The notes: generated by a model from the sequence alone, not told the origin. Shown: positions 45,769-54,994, numbered from the stretch's first letter. The stretch is 64,000 nucleotides of DNA from Methylobacterium longum (GCF_022179385.1 NZ_BPQS01000007.1:62001-126000), one strand, 5' to 3'. Translations and numbers: made by a program.

Positions 45769-47337
45769 ATGTTCGAAGGCCTGTCCGACCGCCTCTCCGG
45801 CATCCTCTCGGGACTGACGCGCCGCGGCGCGCTCACCGAGGCCGACGTCACCGCCGCCATGCGCGAGGTGCGCCGCGCCCTGCTGGAGGCCGACGTCGCC
45901 CTTGAGGTGGTCCGCGGCTTCACCGACCGGGTGAAGGAGAAGGCCGTCGGCGCCGTCGTCCTCAAGTCGGTGACGCCCGGCCAGATGGTCGTGAAGATCG
46001 TCAACGACGAGCTCGTTGCGATGCTCGGCACCGATGCCGAGACCGTCGATCTCAACGCCCCCGCCCCGGTGCCGATCCTGATGGTCGGCCTGCAGGGCTC
46101 GGGAAAAACCACCACCACCGCCAAGATCGCCCGGCGGCTCTCCGACCGCGAGAAGCGCAAGGTCCTGCTCGCCTCCCTCGACACGCGCCGCCCGGCCGCC
46201 ATGGAGCAGCTCGCGGTTCTGGCGAAGCAGGTCGGCGTCGAGTCGCTGCCGATCATCGCCGGCCAGTCGGCGGTGCAGATCGCCAAGCGCGCCATGGACG
46301 CCGCGCGGCTCGGCGGCTTCGACGTGGTGATGCTCGACACCGCCGGCCGCACCACCGTGGACGAGGCCCTGATGGCCGAGGCCGCCGAGGTGAAGGCCGC
46401 GACCCGGCCCCACGAGGTCCTGCTCGTCGCCGACGCGCTCACCGGCCAGGACGCGGTCAACACCGCCCGCGCCTTCGACGAGCGGCTCGGCGTCACCGGC
46501 ATCGTCCTGACCCGCATGGACGGCGATTCCCGCGGCGGCGCGGCCCTGTCGATGCGCGCCGTCACCGGCAAGCCGATCAAGCTCGTCGGCGTCGGCGAGA
46601 AGGTCGACGCGCTGGAGGAGTTCCACCCGGCCCGCGTCGCCAACCGCATCCTCGGCATGGGCGACATCGTCTCGCTCGTCGAGAAGGCCGCCGAAACCAT
46701 CGACCACGAGCAGGCGCTCCGCACCGCGGAGAAGATGCGCAAGGGCAAGTTCGATCTCGAAGACCTGTCCATGCAGCTCGCCCAGATGGAGAAGATGGGC
46801 GGCATCGGCGGCCTGATGGGCATGCTGCCCGGAATGGGCCAGATCAAGAAGCAGGTCGAGGGCGCCAACCTCGACGAGAAGATGTTCAAGCGCCAGCGGG
46901 CGATCATCTCGTCGATGACCCCGCAGGAGCGTAAGAACCCTGATCTGCTCAAGAACAGCCGCAAGAAGCGCATCGCCGCGGGCTCGGGCGTCGACGTCTC
47001 GGAGATCAACAAGCTCCTGAAGATGCACCGGACCATGGCCGACATGATGAAGGCGATGGGCCAGGGCAAGCGCGGGATCGGGCAGGCGCTCGGCTCGATG
47101 TTCGGCCTGGGCGGGGGCGGGATGGGCGGCGGGATGGGCGGCATGCCCGGCCTTCCCCCCGGCATGCCGGAGCCGACGCCGGAGCAGATCGCTCAGATCG
47201 AGAAGCAGTTCGGCGGCAAGCTGCCGCCGATGCCGCCCGGCCTGGGCGGGGGCATGCCGAAGCTCCCCGGACTCCCCGGCCTCGGCGGCCCGAAGCTTCC
47301 GGGCCTCGGCGGGTTCATGCCGGGGAAGAAGAAATGA
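45769..47337 (+). CDS. ffh: Signal recognition particle protein Ffh (SRP54)
   Basis: The GTPase subunit of SRP (522 residues), which binds 4.5S RNA and signal sequences of nascent membrane proteins and docks with FtsY. The N domain starts 'MFEGLSDRLSGILSGLTRRG'. The G domain shows 'MVGLQGSGKTTTTAKIARRL' (P-loop), 'DVVMLDTAGRTTVDEALMAE' (G3) and 'TRMDGDSRGGAALSMRAVTG' (G4 and closing loop). The M domain, from about residue 320, is methionine-rich with the RNA-binding segment 'KRQRAIISSMTPQERKNPDL'. The C-terminal 70 residues are Gly/Met/Pro-rich, longer than in E. coli. The stop overlaps the next start by four bases (ATGA). Confidence 0.97.
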   Translation: MFEGLSDRLSGILSGLTRRGALTEADVTAAMREVRRALLEADVALEVVRGFTDRVKEKAVGAVVLKSVTPGQMVVKIVNDELVAMLGTDAETVDLNAPAPVPILMVGLQGSGKTTTTAKIARRLSDREKRKVLLASLDTRRPAAMEQLAVLAKQVGVESLPIIAGQSAVQIAKRAMDAARLGGFDVVMLDTAGRTTVDEALMAEAAEVKAATRPHEVLLVADALTGQDAVNTARAFDERLGVTGIVLTRMDGDSRGGAALSMRAVTGKPIKLVGVGEKVDALEEFHPARVANRILGMGDIVSLVEKAAETIDHEQALRTAEKMRKGKFDLEDLSMQLAQMEKMGGIGGLMGMLPGMGQIKKQVEGANLDEKMFKRQRAIISSMTPQERKNPDLLKNSRKKRIAAGSGVDVSEINKLLKMHRTMADMMKAMGQGKRGIGQALGSMFGLGGGGMGGGMGGMPGLPPGMPEPTPEQIAQIEKQFGGKLPPMPPGLGGGMPKLPGLPGLGGPKLPGLGGFMPGKKK

Positions 47338-47666
47338 GCCTCCTCTCCGCTCAAGCCGTCGATCCCGAACTGGCGCGCCTGCGGGACAGCATCGACAATT
47401 TCGATGCGGCGCTGATCCATCTCCTCGCCGAGCGTTTCCGCTGCACGCAGCGGGTCGGCGAGCTCAAGGCCCGAAAGGGGATCCCCCCTTCCGATCCGGA
47501 CCGGGAGGCCCGTCAGGTCGCCCGGCTCCGCAAGCTCGCGGTCGAGGCCAAGCTCGACCCCGATTTCGCCGAAAAGTTCCTGGCCTTCGTGGTCAAGGAG
47601 GTCATCCGGCACCACCAGTCGATCGCGGCGACGCACGAGTCGGCGACCGACACCGAGAGAAAGTAA
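47334..47666 (+). CDS. Chorismate mutase, AroQ class
   Basis: A 110-residue all-helical enzyme that rearranges chorismate to prephenate, the entry to phenylalanine and tyrosine. AroQ features: '[20 protein letters not shown]' (helix 1 with the conserved Arg), '[20 protein letters not shown]' (Arg/Lys of the active site), and '[20 protein letters not shown]' (Asp-Arg-Glu). It is a stand-alone domain with no dehydratase fusion. It overlaps ffh by four bases and precedes rpsP by four bases, an arrangement common in alphaproteobacteria. Confidence 0.92.
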   Translation: MSLLSAQAVDPELARLRDSIDNFDAALIHLLAERFRCTQRVGELKARKGIPPSDPDREARQVARLRKLAVEAKLDPDFAEKFLAFVVKEVIRHHQSIAATHESATDTERK

Positions 47667-47670
47667 GACC

Positions 47671-48033
47671 ATGGCCCTCAAGATCCGCCTCACCCGCGGC
47701 GGCGCCAAGAAGCGCCCCTACTACCGCATCGTCGTCGCCGACGCCCGCGCCCCGCGCGACGGCCGCTTCATCGACAAGGTCGGCGCCTACGACCCGATGA
47801 AGGCCAAGGACGATCCGGCCCGCATCATCCTCGACAACGAGAAGATCCAGAGCTGGCTCGCCAAGGGCGCGCAGCCGACCGACCGCGTCCTGCGCTTCCT
47901 GGATCAGGCCGGCCTCGCCAAGCGCCCGACCCGCAACAACCCGCAGAAGGCCGAGCCGGGCGAGAAGGCCAAGGAGCGCGCCGCCAAGCGCGCCGAGAAG
48001 GCCGCGGCGCCCGCTGAGGACGCCGCCGCGTAA
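47671..48033 (+). CDS. rpsP: 30S ribosomal protein S16
   Basis: S16 of 120 residues. The first 80 residues are the conserved protein: '[20 protein letters not shown]', '[20 protein letters not shown]' and '[20 protein letters not shown]'. The remaining 40 residues are a Lys/Ala/Glu-rich tail ('[20 protein letters not shown]'), as in other Rhizobiales. It leads the rpsP-rimM-trmD order. Confidence 0.97.
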   Translation: MALKIRLTRGGAKKRPYYRIVVADARAPRDGRFIDKVGAYDPMKAKDDPARIILDNEKIQSWLAKGAQPTDRVLRFLDQAGLAKRPTRNNPQKAEPGEKAKERAAKRAEKAAAPAEDAAA

Positions 48034-48045
48034 GGCGCTCCGGTC

Positions 48046-48741
48046 ATGGCGCGCCGCCCCGCAGGTCCCTCTCCCCGCGACGGCGGCCGCCGCGGCCGCA
48101 CGAGTACGGCGGTCGGCGCGATTGCGCCGGACGCCGCGACCTCGCCCAAGGCGCCGGCCCCGAAGCCGGCCCCGAAGCCCGTGGCGGTCGACCCGAGCCT
48201 CGTCCTCCTGGGCGAGTTCGGGCGCGCGCACGGGCTGAACGGCGAGATCCGCCTCAAATCCTATACCGGCGACCCACTGGCGATCGCCGATTACGGCGCC
48301 CTGCTGACCACGGACGGGCGCACGCTGACCCTCGCCGACGTGCGTCCCGCGCCGGGCTCCTCCCCCGACATGCTGATCGCCCGCGTGACGGGCGTCACCG
48401 GCCGCAACGCCGCGGAGGTGTTGAACCGCGTCGGCCTGTTCGTGCCCCGCGACCGCCTGGCCGCCTCCGAGGACGCGGACGAGGTCTACGCGGCCGACCT
48501 GATCGGCAGCACGGCGGTGGACGCGGCCGGAACCCCGATCGGGACGGTCGTGGGCGTGCCGAATTACGGCGGCGGCGACCTCCTGGAGCTGCGCCCCCTG
48601 GGCGGCGGCGCCACCGCGCTCCTGCCGTTCACCAAGGCCTTCGTGCCGGTGCTGGATCTGGCCGGGCGGCGCGTCACCGTCATCGCGCCGGAGGATTTGT
48701 TCGCGCCGGCCGGCGAGAAGCCGGCGGACGATCCGGGCTGA
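48046..48741 (+). CDS. rimM: Ribosome maturation factor RimM
   Basis: A 30S assembly factor (231 residues) that binds S19. Residues 1-45 are an Ala/Pro/Arg-rich extension not present in E. coli. The RimM core begins with '[20 protein letters not shown]' (the GRAHGLxGE signature), continues with '[20 protein letters not shown]', and the PRC-barrel half starts at '[20 protein letters not shown]' and ends with '[20 protein letters not shown]'. It lies 12 bases after rpsP. A downstream start is possible but no ATG or GTG fits better. Confidence 0.95.
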   Translation: MARRPAGPSPRDGGRRGRTSTAVGAIAPDAATSPKAPAPKPAPKPVAVDPSLVLLGEFGRAHGLNGEIRLKSYTGDPLAIADYGALLTTDGRTLTLADVRPAPGSSPDMLIARVTGVTGRNAAEVLNRVGLFVPRDRLAASEDADEVYAADLIGSTAVDAAGTPIGTVVGVPNYGGGDLLELRPLGGGATALLPFTKAFVPVLDLAGRRVTVIAPEDLFAPAGEKPADDPG

Positions 48742-48764
48742 GCGCGCGACGCCGGGATCGCCCG

Positions 48765-49556
48765 CTACGGCGCGGGCCCCGTCACGGCCGCCCGCGCGAT
48801 GATCAGCGGCTCGGCGCTCATCGCCAGCGGGCCGTCGAACGGGCGCTCGTGCAGGGCGATCAGGCCGAGGGTCGCCACCATCGCCAGCGAGAACGTCGTC
48901 AGGACCGTCGCCTGTGCGGGCCGGTGCTCCGTATGGACGAGGCCCAGGGCGACAAGGGTCAACGCCGCCAGGATCAGCAGGGTCAGCCATTTCGTCCCGT
49001 CGCTCGCGGTCTGGCTCAGCGCCAGCCGCTCGCCGCGATCGGCCCTGAGCGCCATGGCGGCGCTGAGCAGGGCGGCGTGCGTCGGCGCGCCCGCCTCCGC
49101 GGTGATCTTCGGATCGGAGACGGCCTCGAGCAGGTGCCGCAGCCCGCTTCCGGCCTGGGGCGCGTAACCGCCCTCGCCCATGCGGGGCCATTCCTGCGTG
49201 ATCACCAGATCGAGATACTCGGCCAGCGCCGTCCGGATGTTGTGCATGTCGGACACGGAGGCGAGGCTGAGGTCGTAGAGCGCCAGGGCATTGGCGCGCT
49301 CAGCCTGCAGCGTACGCGCGGCCGAGCGCTGACGCTCCCAGGCGTCGTTGGCCACGAAGCCGGTGAGCAGGGCCAGCAGGGTCGCGAGCGCGGTGAAATA
49401 AGTCGGCACCATCCCGGCGCCGAGCCGGACGATCAGCGGGCGGGTCCGGCGCACGTGGGCAGCCAAGCACAGGAGGGCGCTGAGGGTGGCGAACGGCACC
49501 GCCAGGAGGGCGAAGATCGCCCAGACGGGCTGATCGAGCCAGAGTCCGAAGAGCAT
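48765..49556 (-). CDS. DUF4239 membrane protein
   Basis: A 263-residue inner-membrane protein with four spans: two near the N-terminus ('WAIFALLAVPFATLSALLCL', 'YFTALATLLALLTGFVANDA') and two near the C-terminus ('TLLILAALTLVALGLVHTEH', 'TTFSLAMVATLGLIALHERP'). The long helical loop between them is periplasmic or cytosolic with 'WERQRSAARTLQAERANALA'. The order fits the DUF4239 family (bestrophin-like), which has no proven function. It is convergent with rimM and inserted, with the next gene, between rimM and trmD. Confidence 0.8.
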   Translation of the reverse strand: MLFGLWLDQPVWAIFALLAVPFATLSALLCLAAHVRRTRPLIVRLGAGMVPTYFTALATLLALLTGFVANDAWERQRSAARTLQAERANALALYDLSLASVSDMHNIRTALAEYLDLVITQEWPRMGEGGYAPQAGSGLRHLLEAVSDPKITAEAGAPTHAALLSAAMALRADRGERLALSQTASDGTKWLTLLILAALTLVALGLVHTEHRPAQATVLTTFSLAMVATLGLIALHERPFDGPLAMSAEPLIIARAAVTGPAP

Positions 49557-49747
49557 GCGTCAGCCCGCACCGAGAACGACGGAGCGCGATCCTGAGGCTC
49601 GCGGGCTGAGAAAGCATGAAGACGGGACGGCGGCCGTGGAACCGGAGCGCTGGAGTGCTCGCCGCCGAACGGGACACCGGTCCGGCCCGAGCGCGCCGGA
49701 ACCAAGCCGCAGCGCAGTGCCCGGCTGCGCTGCGACCGAGGATCGCC

Positions 49748-50479
49748 CTAGCGCGGCGTCGCCGCATCCCGGCAGGGACGGATCGTCTCCGGCCTCGGCT
49801 GCTCGTCGGGTGCGGGTGCGGCGAAGACCGCGAGGTAGGCCCCGTCCTTCAGGGGCTGAAACGCGGTCTCGCGGTAGCCTGCGGCCTTGAGTTCGCAGCG
49901 CAGGAGCGCCGGCGGGGTGCCGTGCCGAGAGGGGATGGTGTCGGCGTCCACGATGCCGACCCGGCCGCCGGGGCGCATCGCGGCCGCGAGATTGTGGAGC
50001 AGCCCGAAGGGCTGGGTGATCTCGTGGTACATGTGGACGAGGATCGCCGCGTCGACGGAGGCCGCGGACAGGCGCGGATCGTGCGGCTCGCCCTGCACCA
50101 CCGTCACGTTGGCGCGCCCCGCCACGCGCTTCTCCAGGGCCGCGAGGTAATCGGGCGTGACGTCCTCGGCCAACACCCGGCCGCCCGGCCCGACCCGCTG
50201 GCTCAGCCGCACCACGTAGTAGCCGCTGCCGGCGCCGATATCCGCCACCGTCTCGCCGGCCGCGATGCCCATTCCCTGCGCCACGGCCTCGAACTCGCCG
50301 GCCCGGTCGCGCTCGGCCTCCGAGGACCAGCGCGGGGCGACGATCTCGGCCACCGGCCGGTCCGGCTTCGGGAACGCGCCTGCGGGCGCGCCCGGCGGCG
50401 CCATCGGCTCCGCGGCGAGAACCGGCCCTGCAAGGAGCAGGGCGAGGGGAATGGAGAGCGAGGCCACGGCGCGGATCAT
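49748..50479 (-). CDS. Class I SAM-dependent methyltransferase with an export signal
   Basis: A 243-residue UbiE-like methyltransferase. Motif I is '[20 protein letters not shown]', then '[20 protein letters not shown]' (acidic residue that binds SAM ribose), '[20 protein letters not shown]' and '[20 protein letters not shown]'. Before the domain is a typical signal peptide ('[20 protein letters not shown]', cleavage near LAAEP). Such exported methyltransferase-like proteins recur in proteobacteria, although SAM is cytoplasmic; they may use another ligand or stay at the membrane. I prefer the ATG at 50479 to a TTG three codons upstream. Confidence 0.82.
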   Translation of the reverse strand: MIRAVASLSIPLALLLAGPVLAAEPMAPPGAPAGAFPKPDRPVAEIVAPRWSSEAERDRAGEFEAVAQGMGIAAGETVADIGAGSGYYVVRLSQRVGPGGRVLAEDVTPDYLAALEKRVAGRANVTVVQGEPHDPRLSAASVDAAILVHMYHEITQPFGLLHNLAAAMRPGGRVGIVDADTIPSRHGTPPALLRCELKAAGYRETAFQPLKDGAYLAVFAAPAPDEQPRPETIRPCRDAATPR

Positions 50480-50554
50480 CGCCGACAACCGGCGAGGGAC
50501 CCGATCGGTGCCGGCGCCGTTGACCGTGCCGCACCCCGCGCGCGATCAAGCGGC

Positions 50555-51304
50555 ATGACGCGCACGGACACGCCCTGGCGGGCCACGATCCTGACCCTCT
50601 ACCCGGAGATGTTTCCGGGCCCCCTCGGCGTGTCGCTCTCGGGCGACGCGCTCGCCCGGGGCGACTGGACGCTGGAGGCGCGCAACATCCGGGAGCACGG
50701 CCTCGGTCGCCACCGCTCGGTGGACGACACCCCGGCCGGCGGCGGCGCCGGGATGGTGCTGCGCTGCGACGTCCTCGCCGCCGCGATCGACGCGGCCACG
50801 GGCGAGCAGGATCGACGGCCCCGGCTGCTGATGTCGCCCCGCGGACGTCCCCTCACGCAGGCGCGGGTACGCGCCCTGGCCGAGGGTCCGGGGGCGCTGA
50901 TCGTCTGCGGACGTTTCGAGGGGGTCGACGAGCGGGTGATCGCCGGGCGCGGCCTCGAGGAGGTGTCGATCGGCGACTACGTGCTCTCCGGCGGCGAGGT
51001 CGCCGCTCTGGTGGTGCTCGACGCCTGCGTGCGGCTCCTGCCCGGCGTGATGGGCAAGATGGCCTCCGGCGTCGAGGAGAGCTTCGAAGGCGGCCTCCTC
51101 GAATACCCGCATTACACGCGCCCCCGGGACTGGGAGGGGCGTGCGATTCCCGACGTGCTCTCCAGCGGCAACCACGCCGCCATCGCCCGCTGGCGCCGGG
51201 CGGAAGCCGAGCGCATCACCGCCGAGCGGCGCCCGGACCTGCGGGGCGGGAGCGCACCCGATCAGGCCGGCTCCAAATCGATCACCGGGCCGTCGCGGTC
51301 GTAA
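50555..51304 (+). CDS. trmD: tRNA (guanine-N1-)-methyltransferase
   Basis: TrmD (249 residues) methylates G37 of tRNAs with proline, leucine and arginine anticodons. The trefoil-knot SAM site is seen as '[20 protein letters not shown]' and '[20 protein letters not shown]'. Other conserved blocks are '[20 protein letters not shown]', '[20 protein letters not shown]' and '[20 protein letters not shown]'. Length is standard. It normally follows rimM directly, but here 1.8 kb with two inverted genes separates them. Its end overlaps a small minus-strand ORF by 43 bases. Confidence 0.96.
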   Translation: MTRTDTPWRATILTLYPEMFPGPLGVSLSGDALARGDWTLEARNIREHGLGRHRSVDDTPAGGGAGMVLRCDVLAAAIDAATGEQDRRPRLLMSPRGRPLTQARVRALAEGPGALIVCGRFEGVDERVIAGRGLEEVSIGDYVLSGGEVAALVVLDACVRLLPGVMGKMASGVEESFEGGLLEYPHYTRPRDWEGRAIPDVLSSGNHAAIARWRRAEAERITAERRPDLRGGSAPDQAGSKSITGPSRS

Positions 51305-51441
51305 TCGATCGGGTCGAGGCACAGCGGCTGCGGCGCCGGGCGTCGGAGGCGGCTCGGGAGCGCGGCGTGGGCCGTTAAGGCTCCAATAACCACAAGCAGA
51401 ACAGACCAGACCGCCAATATCGCGGCGCTGTGGATAGTCAT
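51262..51441 (-). CDS. Small membrane peptide, hypothetical
   Basis: A 59-residue ORF with one hydrophobic helix at the start ('[20 protein letters not shown]') and a hydrophilic, Pro/Asp-rich tail. A GAGG box stands about ten bases before the ATG at 51441. It overlaps the 3' end of trmD in antisense, so the last codons are constrained by both genes. I do not recognise a family. Confidence 0.45.
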   Translation of the reverse strand: MTIHSAAILAVWSVLLVVIGALTAHAALPSRLRRPAPQPLCLDPIDYDRDGPVIDLEPA

Positions 51442-51600
51442 AGGCGTACCTCGAACACAACACGGCACGCCATTAAGGCTAACGCTCCAGGCTTAATCGT
51501 CTGTTCCGCGCCCGCGGAGAGGCTGTCCCGACCAGGGGCATGGGCCGAAGACTGCCCGCCCGGCAGCCGCTTGCCAGCCGCTTGCCAGGCGCGCGGTTTG

Positions 51601-51665
51601 GGCGCATGCGCGGGCTCGGGAACTCCTCCCCGCCGAGGAGCGCCCATCTGCAAGGATGGACCGTC
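51601..51665 (+). ncRNA. Candidate serC-type RNA element in the serC leader
   Basis: Two hairpins lie directly before serC: ctcctc-cccgc-cgaggag type (51624-51640) and ccatc-tgcaag-gatgg (51644-51659). The second stem contains the AAGGAT ribosome-binding sequence of serC, seven bases from the ATG, so folding could hide it. Alphaproteobacteria have a described conserved 'serC motif' RNA at this place. The assignment is from memory of position and shape; a covariance search would settle it. Confidence 0.5.
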
Positions 51666-52835
51666 ATGACCAGCCGCCCCGCGCAGCGCCCGCGCGTGCC
51701 CCATTTCTCCTCAGGCCCCTGCGCCAAGCGCCCCGGCTGGACCCCCGCCGCCCTGTCCGACGCCGCGCTGGGCCGCTCGCACCGCTCCCCCATCGGCAAG
51801 GATAAGCTCGGCCGCGCCATCGACCTGACGCGCACCGTGCTGCAGGTGCCGGCCGATTACCGCATCGGGATCGTGCCGGCCTCCGACACCGGCGCCGTCG
51901 AGATGGCGATGTGGACGATGCTCGGGCCGAAGCGCGTGGAGGTCGCCGCCTGGGAGGCGTTCGGCAAGGAGTGGGTCACCGACGCGCTCAGGCAGCTCAA
52001 GATCGCGCCGCGCATCCACCAGACGCCCTACGGAATCCTGCCGGACCTCGCGGCGATCGACACGAAGCGCAGCGACGTGGTCTTCACCTGGAACGGCACG
52101 GCGGCGGGCGTGAAGGTCCCGGACGGCGCCTGGATCGCCCCGGACCGCGAAGGTCTGACGATCTGCGACGCGACCTCGGCGGCCTTCGCGCAGCCGCTGC
52201 CGTGGGACAAGCTCGATGTCGTGACCTTCTCCTGGCAGAAGGTGATGGGCGGCGAGGCGGCGCACGGCATGCTGATCCTGTCGCCCCGGGCGGTGGAGCG
52301 GCTGGAGAGCCACACCCCGTCCTGGCCGCTGCCGAAGGTCTTCCGCCTGACCAAGGACGGCAAGCTGATCGAGGGCATCTTCAGGGGCGATACGATCAAC
52401 ACGCCCTCGATGCTGGCCGTGGAGGACTACCTCGACACCCTGGCCTGGGCCGAGCGGATCGGCGGCCTGAAGGCGCTCCACGCCCGGGCCGACGCCAATG
52501 CCAGGACGATCTACGACTGGGTCGCCCGGACGCCCTGGATCGCACCGCTGGCGGTCGACCCGGCCACGTACTCGAACACGGGCGTCTGCCTCGTGATCGC
52601 CGATCCGGACGTGCTGGCCCGCGGCGACGCGGCGGTCGCGGCCTTCGCGGCCGGGATCGTCGGGCGCCTCGACCGGGAAGGCGTCGCCCTCGACATCGGC
52701 GCCTATCGCGACGCCCCGGCGGGCCTGCGGATCTGGTGCGGCGCCACCGTCGAGACGTCGGACCTGGAGGCGCTCACGCCGTGGCTCGACTGGGCTTTCG
52801 CGGAGGAGAAGGCGGCTCTGAGCCGGGCGGCGTGA
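51666..52835 (+). CDS. serC: Phosphoserine aminotransferase
   Basis: A PLP enzyme of 389 residues that makes 3-phosphoserine from 3-phosphohydroxypyruvate with glutamate, in serine (and pyridoxal phosphate) synthesis. It belongs to the alphaproteobacterial/archaeal SerC type. Seen blocks: 'HFSSGPCAKRPGWTPAALSD' at residue 13, 'GIVPASDTGAVEMAMWTMLG', 'ICDATSAAFAQPLPWDKLDV' (Asp that contacts PLP), 'TFSWQKVMGGEAAHGMLILS' (Schiff-base Lys) and 'GDTINTPSMLAVEDYLDTLA'. The usual partner serA is not next to it. Translation may be controlled by the RNA hairpins in its leader. Confidence 0.95.
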   Translation: MTSRPAQRPRVPHFSSGPCAKRPGWTPAALSDAALGRSHRSPIGKDKLGRAIDLTRTVLQVPADYRIGIVPASDTGAVEMAMWTMLGPKRVEVAAWEAFGKEWVTDALRQLKIAPRIHQTPYGILPDLAAIDTKRSDVVFTWNGTAAGVKVPDGAWIAPDREGLTICDATSAAFAQPLPWDKLDVVTFSWQKVMGGEAAHGMLILSPRAVERLESHTPSWPLPKVFRLTKDGKLIEGIFRGDTINTPSMLAVEDYLDTLAWAERIGGLKALHARADANARTIYDWVARTPWIAPLAVDPATYSNTGVCLVIADPDVLARGDAAVAAFAAGIVGRLDREGVALDIGAYRDAPAGLRIWCGATVETSDLEALTPWLDWAFAEEKAALSRAA

Positions 52836-52910
52836 GGCAGCGGATCGTGAGCACCTGATCTTCGGCTCCCTCGAGTGCGCCGCGAAGAAGCCGTCCCGAC
52901 AGCACCGCAC

Positions 52911-52970
52911 TCCCTGGAGCCCTCCTTCGCGGACTCCGCTGCGCACAGGCGCCTCCGGATGAGGGCGTGG
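52911..52970. repeat. Degraded half-copy of the palindromic repeat at 23.2 kb
   Basis: This stretch begins with ctggagccctcc (52914-52925), identical to 23269-23280, and continues in alignment to 'cggatgagggcg'. Only the right arm is retained and several bases differ, so the palindrome is lost. It lies downstream of serC. Confidence 0.6.
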
Positions 52971-53009
52971 CCGCAGCCTTCCCCCACCGGCCCGCGCCTC
53001 GGCAAAGAA

Positions 53010-53038
53010 AAACCCCGGCCCACATGGAGCCGGGGTTT
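53010..53038. terminator. Bidirectional terminator between serC and amtB
   Basis: A 10-base perfect stem (aaaccccggc / gccggggttt) with a 9-base loop, flanked by an A-run on the left (aaagaaaaacc), which gives a U-tract for the minus-strand amtB transcript. It lies between two convergent genes. Confidence 0.85.
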
Positions 53039-53083
53039 CCCATGCCGGGGACGCGGCCCCGTCGGACCGCGCGCCGTCCGATC

Positions 53084-54583
53084 TCAGTAGTTGTAGGCGC
53101 GCTCGCCGTGATCGGCGATGTCGAGGCCCTCGCGCTCCTCCTCCTGCGTCACCCGCAGGCCGATCGTCAGGTCCACGAGCTTGTAGAGGATCGCCGAGCC
53201 GATGCCCGACCACAGCAGGGTCAGGCCGACCGCCTCCGCCTGCACGATGAGCTGGCTCATCATGTCGTAGGCGCCCACGACCATCTCGCCCGGCTTCGAG
53301 CTGTAGTCCGGGATGCCGACGCCGCCGAGGTTCGGGTCGACCAGGATGCCGGTCGCCAGAGCGCCCAGGATGCCGCCGACGCAGTGCACGCCGAAGACGT
53401 CCAGCGAGTCGTCGTAGCCCAGCGCGTTCTTCACCGTGGAGCACATCACGAAGCAGACCACGCCGGCCACGAGGCCGAGCACGATCGAGCCCATCGGGCC
53501 GGCGAAGCCGGAGGCCGGGGTGACGGCCACGAGGCCGGCCACCGCGCCCGACAGCATGCCGAGAAGCGAGGGCTTGCCCTTGAGGGCCCATTCGGCGAAC
53601 AGCCAGGCCACCGCGGCGCCGCAGGTCGCCACGAAGGTGTTCAGCATCGCCAGCGCGGCGGTGCCGTTGGACTCGAGGTTCGAGCCGGCGTTGAAGCCGA
53701 ACCAGCCGACCCACAGCAGCGAAGCGCCGATCATCGTCATGGTCAGGGAGTGCGGGGCGAGCAGGTCGCGGCCGTAACCGATGCGCTTGCCCATGATCAG
53801 GCAGCCGACGAAGCCCGCGATGCCCGCGTTGATGTGCACCACGGTGCCGCCGGCGAAGTCGAGGGCGCCCTTCTGGAAGAGGAAGCCCGCATCCTTGTTG
53901 ACCGCGTCCAGAGCCGCCTGCGCGGCCGCCTTCGAGGCGTCGTCGGTGGCGGCGGCCAGCGCCTTCGCGGCGTTGCCGACGGCATCCGGTCCGCCCCAGT
54001 ACCAGACCATGTGGGCCATCGGGAAGTAGATGACCGTGACCCAGAGGATCGTGAACACCACCAGGGCGGAGAACTTCATCCGCTCTGCGAAGGCCCCGAC
54101 GATCAGCGCGGGCGTGATCATGGCGAAGGTCATCTGGAAGCACAGATAGACGTATTCGGGGATCACGACGCCGTTCGAGAAGGTTGCCACCGTCGAGTTC
54201 GCGTCGATGCCCTTCAGGAACGCCTTCGAGAAGCCGCCGACGAAGTCGTTGATGCCGCCGCCGTTGGTGAAGGCGAGACTGTAGCCGTAGAACACCCAGA
54301 GCAGTCCGACGATCGACACGATCGCGAACACCTGGGTCAGCACCGAGAGCATGTTCTTGGTGCGCACGAGGCCGCCGTAGAACAGGGCGAGGCCCGGAAC
54401 GCTCATCATCAGCACCAGGGCCGAGGAGATCAGCATCCAGGCCGTGTCACCCTTGTTGGGGATCGGGGACGGCGGGGGCGACGCGGCTTCCGGTACCGGG
54501 GTCTGGGCGAGGGATGGCTCGATCAGGAGGGCGGCGACGGCCGCCCCGCCCAAGCCGAGCATGAGGGCATGACGAAGTTTCAT
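53084..54583 (-). CDS. amtB: Ammonium transporter AmtB
   Basis: An ammonium channel of 499 residues with a cleavable signal ('MLGLGGAAVAALLIEPSLAQ') and 11 spans. The signature region is 'DFAGGTVVHINAGIAGFVGC', whose histidine is the first of the pore twin-His pair; the second is in 'LDVFGVHCVGGILGALATGI'. The ammonium-recruiting aromatic and Ser residues lie around 'WVFYGYSLAFTNGGG'. A 45-residue insertion rich in Ala/Asp ('AATDDASKAAAQAALDAVNK') between two spans is longer than in E. coli. It follows glnK, the usual operon, so the PII protein can plug the channel when nitrogen is ample. A GTG at 54589 is an alternative start. Confidence 0.96.
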   Translation of the reverse strand: MKLRHALMLGLGGAAVAALLIEPSLAQTPVPEAASPPPSPIPNKGDTAWMLISSALVLMMSVPGLALFYGGLVRTKNMLSVLTQVFAIVSIVGLLWVFYGYSLAFTNGGGINDFVGGFSKAFLKGIDANSTVATFSNGVVIPEYVYLCFQMTFAMITPALIVGAFAERMKFSALVVFTILWVTVIYFPMAHMVWYWGGPDAVGNAAKALAAATDDASKAAAQAALDAVNKDAGFLFQKGALDFAGGTVVHINAGIAGFVGCLIMGKRIGYGRDLLAPHSLTMTMIGASLLWVGWFGFNAGSNLESNGTAALAMLNTFVATCGAAVAWLFAEWALKGKPSLLGMLSGAVAGLVAVTPASGFAGPMGSIVLGLVAGVVCFVMCSTVKNALGYDDSLDVFGVHCVGGILGALATGILVDPNLGGVGIPDYSSKPGEMVVGAYDMMSQLIVQAEAVGLTLLWSGIGSAILYKLVDLTIGLRVTQEEEREGLDIADHGERAYNY

Positions 54584-54655
54584 GGGCACGTGGCTCCAGG
54601 TCTCAAGTCCGTGTTGGTTCAGGAGGTCTACGGTCCGGGCGCGCCGGGCCGCGGG

Positions 54656-54994
54656 TCAGAGGGCGTCCGCGTCGGTCTCGCCGGTCCGGATGCGCACCGC
54701 CTTCTCCAGCGGCATCACGAAGATCTTGCCGTCGCCGATCTGGCCGGTGCGGGCGGCTCCCGCGATGGCATCGATCACGCTCGACGTCAGGTCGGAGGCG
54801 ACCGCCACCTCGATCTTCAGCTTGGGCAGGAAGCTCACCGCGTATTCCGCCCCGCGATAGATCTCGGTGTGGCCCTTCTGGCGGCCGTAGCCCTTCACCT
54901 CCGTCACCGTCAGGCCGTGGACGCCGATGCCGGTGAGCGCGTCGCGCACCTCCTCGAGCTTGAACGGCTTGATGATGGCCATCACGATTTTCAT
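54656..54994 (-). CDS. glnK: PII nitrogen regulatory protein GlnK
   Basis: A PII signal protein of 112 residues. It starts 'MKIVMAIIKPFKLEEVRDAL', has the T-loop 'GYGRQKGHTEIYRGAEYAVS' with Tyr51, the site of uridylylation, and the C-terminal signature 'GDGKIFVMPLEKAVRIRTGE', which binds ATP and 2-oxoglutarate. It is the first gene of glnK-amtB with 72 bases between them. Nitrogen limitation probably induces it through sigma-54 and NtrC; a weak -24/-12 element is present upstream. Confidence 0.97.
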   Translation of the reverse strand: MKIVMAIIKPFKLEEVRDALTGIGVHGLTVTEVKGYGRQKGHTEIYRGAEYAVSFLPKLKIEVAVASDLTSSVIDAIAGAARTGQIGDGKIFVMPLEKAVRIRTGETDADAL

